Below, piece by piece: positions 54,704-64,000 of a DNA stretch of 64,000 nt (within the stretch, counting starts at the first letter, position 1; the number at the start of each line of letters is the position of its first letter). The notes beneath the pieces were generated by a model. That model ran no database searches. It was not told the DNA's origin and saw only the letters and a list, made by a program, of their open reading frames with translations. A program made the translations under genes and the position numbers. The DNA is from Limnomonas spitsbergensis (lineage: Eukaryota > Chlorophyta > Chlorophyceae > Chlamydomonadales): assembly GCA_037349105.1 (NCBI GenBank), contig JAYJMM010000069.1:62001-126000 (forward strand), given 5' to 3'.

Positions 54704-54856
54704 TGGATGGACGAGAAAAGCAGCCAGGAGCTAAACAGCATAATAGCCGTGCATTGTAATATGTCCAGCCGAAGACTCTTAACACTTGTCAACGTCTGGG
54801 GCAGAAGAAGACATCAAACTGGAAAAGGGTCACTTGATGTACCTGCTTCATCTTAA
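54704..54856 (+). pseudogene. Fragment related to the gene start at 23891
   Basis: MDEKSSQELNSIIAVHCNMS is encoded here. The minus-strand gene at 23891 begins MDEQSSQELSGILASHLHQP. The shared start and the following Ser-rich spacing indicate the same family, here cut off after about 40 residues. Both probably come from a multicopy, perhaps transposon-derived gene. Confidence 0.5.
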
Positions 54857-56430
54857 TCCAAGATCCAGCAGCTGACAGCCTGGCTTAGTTGCTTCAGTCA
54901 GTGGCAGTGTCGGGGGCTGTATTTCGGTCGCTTTCTTCCTACATGCGCCAACTCAGCCAAGAAGGCGCATCGGACTAATCGGACTAACGCCCATAACGAA
55001 GACACATCAGATCTGAGGCACCCTTGGACTTGATACACTCCAATCAGCACCAGGACAAAATGAGGCATGAGCATTATTAGTCAGCCCCCTGATGATTCCC
55101 TGATCCTGGCTACCTTCATTGACCAGTCCATTGATTCAGCGCCTGAGCTCCCCTCCACTCGAGCAAAGCGATGGCGCACTCTCCCACCGGCCTTCGAGCC
55201 CCCCCGGCCCCCCTCTTCCTCCCTCAGCATTCAGGTTTTTATTTCAGGGTTACGGATGCAAAACCCTTCCTCCGTCAGCTCTCCAATGCACCGTAGGATG
55301 AAGCCCTCTCTCAGTCTGGTAATCTGGTTTGTTGGCCACAAGTAGCCCATGGACAAGTAGGCAAGTAGCCACCTGCACTTTTCTATGCATGTTGTGGGCT
55401 GCAGCCAATCCATCATCCCTGCCTGCGAAAAGAAGCAAGCCCGATTTAGCAAAAGGAAACGGAAACCAGGCAAGCCCTTCTTGCGCCGCTTTACCCACTG
55501 CTAGTAGTTGGCTAAAGCAACCTGTGAAAACGGGAGCTGAGGCCCAACCGGGGATCCAAAACTTGCGCTAGTACACGGGCGCATCCTCAAGAAAAAACAT
55601 GATGATGACCGTGTTTGTCTATTCAGAGCGCGCACTTCATTCTTTTGTAGGGCACTCAAGTCTTGCATTTCGACAAACTGTTTTGTAAAGCCACTTATGC
55701 AGTTGTGCACCCCACTATAAGGTTGATGACATTATTTATTTTCGTGGGCATCATGTAGCCTTGGGCTGGTCGTTGCGCAGCCATCCCTGGGCCGCTGGAA
55801 ATTAAACCTTGACTGGCCAATGGTCTACAGCTTGTAGTACTTGCTGCGCCAGCCCCCCAATCTAAATGCTTTGATATAGCTTAGTTGTACATGATGCATA
55901 TTAAACCAAGCAGAGTAGGCCGGGCTTCATCATGTGCATGGCCTTGCACATGGCGCATGGCTGCATGTACAAGGCCATGCTCACGGCGGAGGGCTGAATG
56001 TACAATGCCATGATCACGGCACAGTGCTTCATATGCTTGGCCTTATATATTGCACAATGTGGTACGTACCTTTGGAATGAAAGGAAGCTAACAAGCCACT
56101 AAGGGGCGTATGCGTTGCAGGGAAATGTTACAGCATGCGTTGGGGCCCTACCCGGCCGGGGCCGGGGTCAAGGCTTCGACCCAACATCCACTACTCCGCG
56201 TTGTTCCCATTGCACCCCTGCCTTATGTATAGGACATACCCTCATACCTTCATTACCGTGATACCTTCATCACACCCTCATACATTTCTACCTTCAACAC
56301 ACTTTCATACCTTCATGCATGCCTTCACTACGTACCTGCATACATTCATTACATTCATTACCTTGAAACCTGGTTGTTTGGGGGCTTCAAGAGATGTCCC
56401 CCAGCTGGACAGCCAGATCCCCACGATGGG
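54850..56430. repeat. Segmental duplication, copy 1
   Basis: Long stretches match 58505-60245 in order: CAGTCAGTGGCAGTGTCGGG, CCTGATGAT with CCCTGA, GGCGCACTCTCCCAC, CCCTCTCTCAGTCTGG, GGCCACAAGTAGCC, GGCACTCA with GTCT, and the GGGGGCTTCAAGAGA end. Within it, 56220-56370 holds TACCTTCAT repeats. No coding region is supported. Confidence 0.85.
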
Positions 56431-57566
56431 GTCCCCACCAGGGCCCCTGGGCTCGCTCGCATCAACATTCCAGGTAACACGGGTGACAAGGAATGTCCGT
56501 GGCAAGGAATTCCTAGTTTTGGGGTTCTAGAGGGGGTTTTGAACCCAGTAAAATTGAAACTACCAGATAGGCAGCTTCCTGGTAACCAACATGTAGGCTT
56601 CTTCCGCAGTTCCGCGCAACTAGTACCAAGCTAGCTGCTTCCGTCCCCTCCGGCGCCAGATAGGCAGTTTCCTACAGCTTCACAATTCACATTACCAACC
56701 AGATAGTACAGGTAGGCAGCTTCATCCCAGCTACCAGAAGAATTTTGGTCAGCACGGCAAGCACGGCAAGACCGGCTAGCATGGTCAATAACGGCTAGCA
56801 CGGTAAGAGTGGCACCTCGTGCACATTTTGGTCAACACGGCCACTCAGCACGGCGAAACCGACTAGCACTGTCCGAGTACCGTAACTGTTCTTGTGGAAA
56901 TCTTGGTCAGCATGGCTAGCACGGTCAGAGTAAATCGCTCCTCTTTTGAAAATTTTGGTCAGTACGACAAGCACGGTCAGAGTGGCACGTTAACACGTCA
57001 GTCTTGGGGTTCTTAAGCACAAAATAGGGGTTGATTGATACTTCTCGCCCATTGTAACGCACGCGTCTGTGAGTTAGTCCTCGAGAGAGAAAGACCTAGG
57101 GTTTGTTCGTAAAAGGGCGCCAACGCCGGTAAGACGCATTTTATATATACTGGATCTCTGCAGGAACTTTGTGTCAAGCACCAGTGACTTGGATCGTTCG
57201 ACGCCGAGATATTTATAGAGATGGTTGACTCCTTGTCTCCTTGATTGGTGAGTAGTGTGCATTGTAGTCGTGAATGAGTAGGCTTGCATGACCTGTGACT
57301 GGTTTGGGTGTGAATAATGTGACAAACACGTTTTTGCTTAGCGCATGCATTGGCCACGGTCAGTTGCATGTTTAGAACAGTGTATAGTACCCGCTGAGCC
57401 CTGCTGAACGCTCGGCCACGTGGGAGCTGGTAGATAGGGAATGACTATGCTCAATTCCAGCTATCATGCACAGCATGGGCCATGGTGCAACCATGCCATC
57501 CTCCTATGTGAGGGGGCAGGAACATGGAACCCGGAGCTCTAGTCGGGGGAAGAGAGAAGATATCAG
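56431..57566. other. Spacer with GTCAGCACGGC-type degenerate repeats
   Basis: From about 56745 to 57000 TTTTGGTCAGCACGGC, TAGCACGGTCAGAGT and variants recur at about 60-110 bp. The part at 57430-57540 is the partner of the dispersed repeat near 24950-25055. A short minus-strand stretch near 57160-57240 (YKYLGVERSKSLVLDTKF) resembles the end of a retroelement RT domain but is too short to call. Confidence 0.4.
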
Positions 57567-58087
57567 TTGCATGTGGATGGAGTAATTGGCAGCCAGGGTG
57601 CTGCTGGCTGGGCGGTAGAGGCGCATGCGCGAGTTACGTTGTGTGATTGTTTTCCCGGTCAACAGTGCCTGTTTTCAATTCCCCCCCCTGCTTCCCCTCT
57701 CCAAGAGAGAGGCTGTACACTACGCTTGTGCTCAATTAACAGTGCCACTGATCAAGTGATAAGGGATGGCTATGCACGGATTGACTCACCAACTTGAAGG
57801 TGGTGCGCGTGGTGACATTTCTATGGAGTCGGGAGGGCCTTTATGCATTTAAATGCATATGCATAAACATTTCTCTGGGGGGCCTCTAATGCATTCATGC
57901 GGTGCATTGTAGCACGATGCAGCATATAGCGGCGCATTACCATAGGGCACAGGTTTAGCAGGGTTGCATTACCAAGGTGGCACGATACAGGACGATACGG
58001 CACAAGTTTAGCCGGATCGTGCTTGCTACCATGATGCGGTGGTCTTTGCCTACTTTGCCTAATTGCAAGGCTTTGATTGCTGTGCAG

Positions 58088-58302
58088 GACCTGCATTCAT
58101 GTGCCCTGGCGGCTGTCTACAAGGCGATGGGTGGACAGGGCTCTGGACTGTGCGGGACAGCAGTTGAGAAGTTCATAAACAACCACGTAAGCTACCATGG
58201 CACGACGGCCTCAGCAGCAGAGGAGATACTCCTCCATGGCTTAAAGCCATCGGAAAACGGCTTGCTGGGCGGCGGTGTGTTTCATCCCATGACTATGAGA
58301 AG
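58088..58302 (+). CDS. PARP-like (ADP-ribosyltransferase fold) exon, partial gene
   Basis: The exon lies between acceptor TGCTGTGCAG and donor GTAAGG. It encodes LHSCALAAVYKAMGGQGSG and ends YHGTTASAAEEILLHGLKPS with GLLGGGVF. The pattern YHGT, about 10 residues, then GhKPS...GhLGxGVf is the N-terminal nicotinamide-binding part of the PARP catalytic fold as seen in small PARP-like proteins (GIG1 type). The later Tyr and Glu positions would be in further exons, which I did not find. The next 200 nt contain another open stretch ending at AAGATCCAG before GTAACA that may or may not belong. Activity cannot be judged from this fragment. Confidence 0.5.
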
Positions 58303-58504
58303 GTAAGGCACATGGGGACAGGCTGCTAGGGGAGAATAAACCGATTCGCACCTACTTAGGGTCATAGAGGCGATCAATAATTATGATGGTCTGGATGGAT
58401 GCGACCAGTGCTGTGCACATGCGCCATAATTCACTTGTCAGCGGCGGCTATGGCACGGCTGGAAGAAATCAGATTGGAATGGGGTTGCGTGTTGTAACTG
58501 CTTT

Positions 58505-60245
58505 ATCTCAATCTAAGATCCAGGTAACAACCTTGCTCCAGTCAGTGGCAGTGTCGGGAGCGTAGTTTCAGTATTTCAGTCGCTTTCGGACTCACACCCA
58601 TAATAGACCTACACCAGATCTGAAACAATCTTCGACTTGAAAGACTCCAATCAGCCCCATGATGAAATACAACAAGGCTGAGCATTACCAGCCCCTGATG
58701 ATCCCCTGACCCTACCTACATTGACCAGTCCATTTGACTACCCGTTTTGACATGAAAAACAACAGCATGGCGGCAATAACCATGAGAATAACCGCTTACT
58801 GGTCGATTTGGACCTAGTCTTGGACCAGCCTACGGATGGTGGCCCAAGCAGCTGCAGGCCCGTAGGCTGTGATGCAGCGGTTGTGTAGCACTCGTAGCTG
58901 TGACTAAATAATGTCTGATACTCGTCCTCGCCGATCAGGAATTCGGCACCTGAGCCTTCCTACATCCGCGAGCAAAGCATTGGCGCACTCTCCCACTGGC
59001 CTTTGAGCTTCCCCCGCTTCCTCCCTCAGCATTCAGTTTTTATTTCAGGATTCAGGACGCAAATCTCTCCCCCCTTCAGCTATCCAAGGCAGCGGAGACT
59101 CAGGCCCTCTCTCAGTCTGGTTTGTTGGCCACAAGTAGCCATTTGCACTTCTCTGTGCCTACTGTGGGCCATAGCCAATCCATCATCCCCGCCTGCAAAA
59201 ATAAGCATGCACAATTTAGCAGTTGGAAACGGAAAGCAGACCCGCTATTCGAGGCAACTTAAAAAAAAGGGAGCTGAGGCCCAACTGGGGATCCAAAACC
59301 TGAGCTAGTCCACGGGCGCATCCTCAAGAAAAAACATGATGGTGCCCATGTTTGTATATTCAGAGCGCGCACTTCATTCTTTTGCAGGGCACTCACGTCT
59401 AGCATTCCGACAAACTGTTCTATAAAGCCACTCATGCAGTTGTGCACCCCACTAAAGGGTTGATGACTTTATTTATTTCTGTGCGCATCAGGCAGCCTTG
59501 AACTGGTCGTCGCGCAGCCACCACTGGGCCGCTGGAAAGTAAACCTTGACAGGCCAATGGCGTACGGCTTGTAGGACTTGCTGCAACAGCCCCCCAATCC
59601 AAATGCTTTGATATAGCTTAATTGCAGCCTCAGCATCTTAGAACAAACATAGTTGGCCGGGCTTCCTGTGCATGGCCTTGCACATGGCACAGGGCTGCAT
59701 GTACAAGGCCATGCTCATGGCAAAGGGCTGCATGTGCACGGCCTTAGATATGGCACAGCGTGGTACGTACCTTTGGAAAGGAAGGAAGCTAAGCCGCTAA
59801 GGGGCTCATGAGTTGCAGGGAAATATTGCAGCATACGCCGGGGCCAAGCAAGGCTGGGGCTGGGGCTGAGCGAGGCTACGACCGCACAGCTGCTACTCCG
59901 TGCTTTTCCATTTCACACCTGTCTCATACATAGAGCATACCCCCATGCCTTCGTTACCTTGCTACCACAACATACACCTTCACACCTTCATGCATGCCTT
60001 CATTACCTTGCTACCTTCAGCACACCTTCATACCTTCATGCATGCCTTCATTACCTTGCTACCTTCAGCACACCTTCATACCTTCATGCATGTCTTCATT
60101 ACCTTCATACCTTCAACACACCTTCCCACCTTCATGCATGCCTTCTTACCTTCATACCTTCAACACTCCTTCACACCTTCATGCATGCCTTCATTACCTA
60201 ACACCTGGTTGTTTTGGGGGCTTCAAGAGAGGCCACCCAGCTGGA
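58505..60245. repeat. Segmental duplication, copy 2
   Basis: This is the partner of 54850-56430 in the same orientation, about 3.7 kb downstream. It carries an extra segment of about 200 bp at roughly 58740-58945 that is absent from copy 1. From 59960 to 60195 it has about five TACCTTCAGCACACCTTCAT with ACCTTCATGCATGCC units, more than copy 1. Confidence 0.85.
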
Positions 60246-61806
60246 CAGCGAGATCCCCACCCGGCCCCTGCTGAGCCCAATGACCCACCTGCATGTGTGT
60301 CTGGGCTCAAGAGAAATCCCCCGGCTGTATCAGGGTGAACGGCGCTATCCCAACAATGAGCCTTCGCGTCGCTTCCTGGTTCCGCCCGTCAGCGTAAACG
60401 TCCACCTGCACATGATGGGGCATGTTTGTAGCATGTATGCACATGGCCAGACATCATTCCAGGAGACTAGAATGGAAGCTACTTGGCAAAGGGAGATAAA
60501 CCTTGAGCGGAACCACCCACCTGCACATGCAGGATCAAGCTATGTCTGGGATGCAAATCTGGCTAGGAAGCACCTGACACTCTGGCAGTGTGAGGCAGGC
60601 GGCGGTGAAACGCGGCACATCCTATAATTCTGAACCCAATCAGGATGATCTGAACCCAGTCAGGTGAAACGCGGCACATCCCATAATTCTGAACCCAGGT
60701 CATTCTCTGTCTGGGATGCAAGCCTGGGCTTGTTAGCACCGGGTAATGTGCACTGGTGCAGCAGGCGGCAGAGACACACTGTAGACCCTGAAACGCCGAG
60801 CCCCAGTCAGAATGATACAAAGGGCCTGTATCAAGCTGCAGGAGGGTAGGCAGTCAACCCTCCTGCATTGACCTGAAGTCCCTACCAACGCCCCAACCCT
60901 CTCCCTTAAAGCCTAAACTACAGCAGACCGCAGGGCAGGCAGGCAACCTGTCTGCACCCACTCAAAGCTGCTACCGACGCCCTAACCGTCAACCCTAACC
61001 CTTAACTATATCAGATGTGAAGGTACGCACCAAACCCTTGTGCTTCATTATTATTCGTACGTGGACCTGAAGCTGCAACTGATGCCCCAACCCTAAACCT
61101 AACACAGTATCCGACCTTGGGATCCTTAACAAACCGTCCTGCTGCCTGAGTCCTGCGTGGACCTGAAGTATCTACCGACACCCCAATCCTCACTATCAGC
61201 CCATCTGTTTATTTAACGATTTTTCTGCTACCCTCCAGTTACAACCCGGCATACAGCTGGCAGAGCTTGGTACAGCAAGACACAGTCTTTGGGCCACCGG
61301 ACCTGGGACATTGAAGGCTATTCCTCACATCCGCCCAGTGGTAGCCGAGATAAACCACCTCAATGGGGTAGGGTGCGCAGTTGCGCACTAAAATAAAGAT
61401 CGATCAGAGCCCAAACCCTCAGCAACCAACCCTTAGGACCAGCACCTCTACCGGCACCCCGTCGACCACCAACAAACACACATACCCTCACAATCCACCA
61501 CCCAAACCCTCACCATCAGCACCATTATCAGCACCCCACTAACCACCGACCAACACCCAACCCCTCACCAACCAACACTCAGACCCTCACAAACCATCAC
61601 CCAAACCAAAACACAAACCACCCCACCAACTCTCACCACCAGCACTGTTATCGGCACAGGGCACCCCAAGCAGGACCACTAGCGACCCAAACCCTCACCA
61701 ACCAACACCCAAAGCAGCACCACTGGCTACCCAAACCCTCACCCACCAACACCCAAACCCTCAACACCAGCACCTGAAGCAGCTACACCAGCTACCCCAC
61801 CCTCAC
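60246..61806. other. Repeat-rich stretch, probably introns of the ApaG gene
   Basis: GTGAAACGCGGCACATCC with ATAATTCTGAACCCA is duplicated near 60605 and 60664. CCTGAAG(T/C) with a CTACCGACGCCC-type segment recurs about every 97 bp from 60870 to 61180, and read on the minus strand each copy ends TTCAG, so these may be acceptor echoes of an exon not identified. From 61390 to 61800 CCAACACCCAAACCCTCACC words repeat. Confidence 0.4.
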
Positions 61807-63802
61807 CATCAGCGAGCCGCTTTGGAGCCCCGATTGCGTGTCTAGGTCAGTACCCGAAAAGTACTCGAAAGTGTGACCGGGCGCAAGTGTGGGCTGCTGT
61901 CCCACTACCGCGTTGTCGGGATCCAGAGGGATGTGTGCGCGCAGGTCACCACGGTTGTTCTGAGAGGAGGTGTTTAGGGCATAGGGTTGAGAGGGTATAG
62001 AGGGGGTTTACGCAGGTCACCACGGTTGTTCTGAGAGGGGGTGTATGGGATTCATATTTTAGGGCATCGGGTTTGGGGCTAAATGTAGCAATGTGTGCAA
62101 TCACCACGGTGGTCCTGACAGAAGGGTGTGTAGGGTTTAGGGGTTTGAGGTTAAGGGTCTAGATGGGCGGGCATGCATGTCACCCCTCACCAAACCTCTG
62201 AGAGGGGTGTGTCTTGGGGGTAAGGGTTAAGGGTTGAGGGTTCAGGGTTATGGGTTAAGGCTCTAGGTTCTACATGGTGCGTGTGTGTGTATCACCGTGG
62301 GGGTTTGGAGAGGGATAAGGCAAGGGGTTTAGGGTTTAGGGTTCAGCCTGACATGGTCAACGTTCCAGCCTCAACTGTGTGTGTATCACCGTGCTTGTTC
62401 AGAGGGGGATGAGGCGAGGTGTTTAGGGTTCCGCAGGAAATGGTCTTAGTTCCAGCCTCAACTGCGTGGCACAAGTGCAAGCAGGTCACTGCGGTGGCTG
62501 TGGGGAGGTGGGGCGAGGAGGGTAGGACTGTGAAGCACTGCTAAATTTATTGCGCATGTGTGTGTGTCATGGCGGTTGTTTAAAGAGGGGTAGGGTCTTG
62601 GTCCCCGCGGTGTCTCAGGTCATCGCAATTGTTGTTAGAGGGGCAGGGCCCAGGTGGGTAGGGCTGCGAAGCAAGAATCCATTTACTGTGAGCCGGAGCA
62701 CCTTATTAGGGATCACCCGGATCACAATCAGCTATACTGTGAACCTCCTTCTTAGGGATCCGCCGAATTCTAATAAGCTTAACTGCGAACCAGCTGATTA
62801 GGGATCCGCTGGAGCTGTGTAGGGTATCAGCACAGTTTGTAGCAGAGAGGCAGGGTCAAAGGAGTAAGGGCTGTGATTAGGGTTTAGGATTAAGGGGCAG
62901 GGTCAAAGGAGTGGGGGCTGTGATAAGGGTTTAATAATAAGGTGCAGGGTCAAAGGAGTGGTGGCTGTGATAAGGGTTTAAGATTAAGGGGCAGGGTCAA
63001 AGGAGTGGGGGCTGTGATAAGGGTTTAAGATTAAGGGGCAGGGTCAAAGGAGTGGGGGCTGTGATAAGGGTTCAGGGTTGGGGGGCAGGGTCAAAGGAGT
63101 GGGGGCTGTGATAAGGGTTTAAGATTAAGGGGCAGGGTCAAAGGAGTAAGGGCTGTGATTAGGGTTCAGGGTTGAAGGGCAGGGTCAAAGGAGTGGGGGC
63201 TGTGATAACTGAGGGTTTAGTGTTCAGGGGCAGGGGCAGGGTCAAAGGAGTGGAGGCTGTGATAACTGAGGGTTAAGGGTTTGGGGTTTAGGGGCAGGGT
63301 CAAAGGAGTGTGGGCTGTGAAGCGCTGCTTGTGTAGTGTGTACAGGTAACCAGTTTGAGGATCAGCCTGTATTGTGTGGGAGGTGTGAACGCAGGTCACC
63401 GCAATCGTTCTGACATGTTCAGGGTACAGCCTGAGCTGATTGAGGGTTTAGCCTGAAGTCCCTTTTAGGGTCGGCCCTAAACCCTTTTGTCTTACCCTAA
63501 AACCTTAACACTTAGACAGGCTGTCGAATACCTTGATGGTCCCAGACCTCACCTGGGTATAGACCCTGTTGCTTAACCTGAAGCAGGGAAACATCCATCA
63601 CACATACATAAACATGCCCCTGTGGAGGGAGGATCCGTCACCCTAAACCCGAGGCAGGCTTTCCTCCAGCCCACATGGATGAACTTGTCCCTGGGGGAGA
63701 CACTTTCACCGTGTACCCTTTTAGCGTTCAGAATAAGCCCCAAAAGGCCTACTACGTACCTTGATGGTCCAAGACCTCCCTAGGACACAGATGGGCTCTG
63801 GT
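61807..63802 (-). CDS. ApaG-domain protein, two exons seen, partial
   Basis: Exons are 63802-63760 (after GTCCGTAG, before GTACGT) and 61959-61807 (after CTCTCAG, before GTGAGG), joined in phase 0. The first reads PEPICVLGRSWTIK. The second reads NNRGDLRAHIPLDP, AVVGQQPTLAPGHTFEYFSG and TDLDTQSGLQSGSLM. The order 'LxRxWxI ... VVGxxPxLxPGxxFEYxSGxxLxTxxGxxxGS' is the signature of the ApaG beta-sandwich domain, found in bacterial ApaG and in eukaryotes in FBXO3-type F-box proteins and PolDIP2. Which of these it is cannot be told. Upstream exons lie beyond the right edge, and the rest of the domain should lie below 61.8 kb but was not found. The intron carries about nine echoes of the second exon's acceptor. 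Confidence 0.7.
61960..63420 (-). repeat. Echoes of the ApaG exon acceptor (about 9 copies)
   Basis: The true junction reads CTCTCAG before AACAACCGTGGTGACCTGCG. Similar segments occur on the minus strand near 62020, 62105, 62185, 62295, 62390, 62490, 62575, 62630 and 63400. The nearest repeats 19 nt of exon exactly. The farthest still reads TGTCAG before AACGATTGCGGTGACCTGCG. Similarity fades in between. Confidence 0.75.
62850..63310. repeat. Tandem GGGCAGGGTCAAAGGAGTGG repeat, about 9 copies
   Basis: Units of about 50-60 bp, GGGCAGGGTCAAAGGAGTGG with GGGCTGTGATAAGGGTTTA and a variable spacer, lie in the ApaG intron. The spacer is TTTAGGG-like. Confidence 0.95.
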
Positions 63803-63814
63803 CTACGGACACAC

Positions 63815-64000
63815 AAAAGAGGGGGGGGGAGTACAGAGGGGTGAATACGACCAGATGTACAGGGGGTGGGGCGCGACCAGTTGCACATAAGTTGAAGTGT
63901 GGCCAGATGTACAGGGGGCGGATGCGGCGGTGAGGCCAGATTGGCAAGGGGAGAGGTGTGACTGGATGTACAGAGAGTGAGGCATGACCAGATGTAAAAG
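63815..64000. repeat. Tandem CCAGATGTACAGGGGG repeat at the right edge
   Basis: CGACCAGATGTACAGGGGGTG and variants recur about every 30-60 bp up to the window end, in the intron 5' of the first visible ApaG exon. Confidence 0.85.

Noticed and set aside
54532..54792. Minus ORF with a hydrophobic start as the missing LCB2 N-terminus
   Set aside because: Its sequence does not resemble the LCB2 membrane segment, has no donor in the right phase, and lies opposite the MDEKSSQEL fragment.

Overview
The window looks like nuclear DNA of a repeat-rich green-lineage protist. A prasinophyte such as Cymbomonas is my best guess, but that is inference and no marker gene proves it. Genes are broken into many short exons with GT-AG introns. 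The best gene is a plant-like serine palmitoyltransferase subunit. Introns are full of plant-type telomere-like motifs (CCCTAAA). There are a LINE-type retrotransposon, a hAT-type MITE and several kilobase-scale satellite arrays. I see no operons, no rRNA and no convincing tRNA.

Layout. 1-5.2 kb: a minus-strand non-LTR retrotransposon with an intact reverse transcriptase ORF, followed by an ORF with a PHD finger that runs off the left edge. 5.2-15.4 kb: two blocks of a roughly 43-bp satellite. The larger one (10.0-15.4 kb) lies inside an intron of an unrecognised plus-strand gene with exons at 8.3, 15.7 and 16.2 kb. 17.6-18.5 kb: an acidic, proline-rich exon with a CxxC...CxxC motif. 19.7-23.9 kb: a minus-strand multi-exon gene of unknown function, interrupted by a 186-bp hAT MITE and holding a 179-bp satellite in an intron. 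26.8-27.9 kb: a two-exon AT-hook protein gene. 29.4-34.6 kb: an unrecognised plus-strand gene whose intron carries a 3-kb array of 47-bp units. 37.8-53.0 kb: a 13-exon LCB2 (serine palmitoyltransferase) gene on the minus strand with a 5.6-kb minisatellite in one intron. 53-61 kb: mostly dispersed and duplicated repeats plus a PARP-like exon. 61.8-63.8 kb: two exons of an ApaG-domain protein on the minus strand, continuing past the right edge.

The most striking signal is a pattern I call exon echoes. In at least three genes, short segments spanning an exon-intron boundary (intron end plus the first or last 15-90 nt of the exon) recur as decayed tandem copies in the adjacent intron. LCB2 shows it at most of its exons. 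The ApaG gene has about nine echoes of one acceptor. In the 29-34 kb gene the same process appears to have amplified one splice acceptor plus 22 nt of exon into about 63 copies, of which only the last gives an open reading frame. This suggests that tandem duplication across splice sites is a main source of intron growth in this genome.
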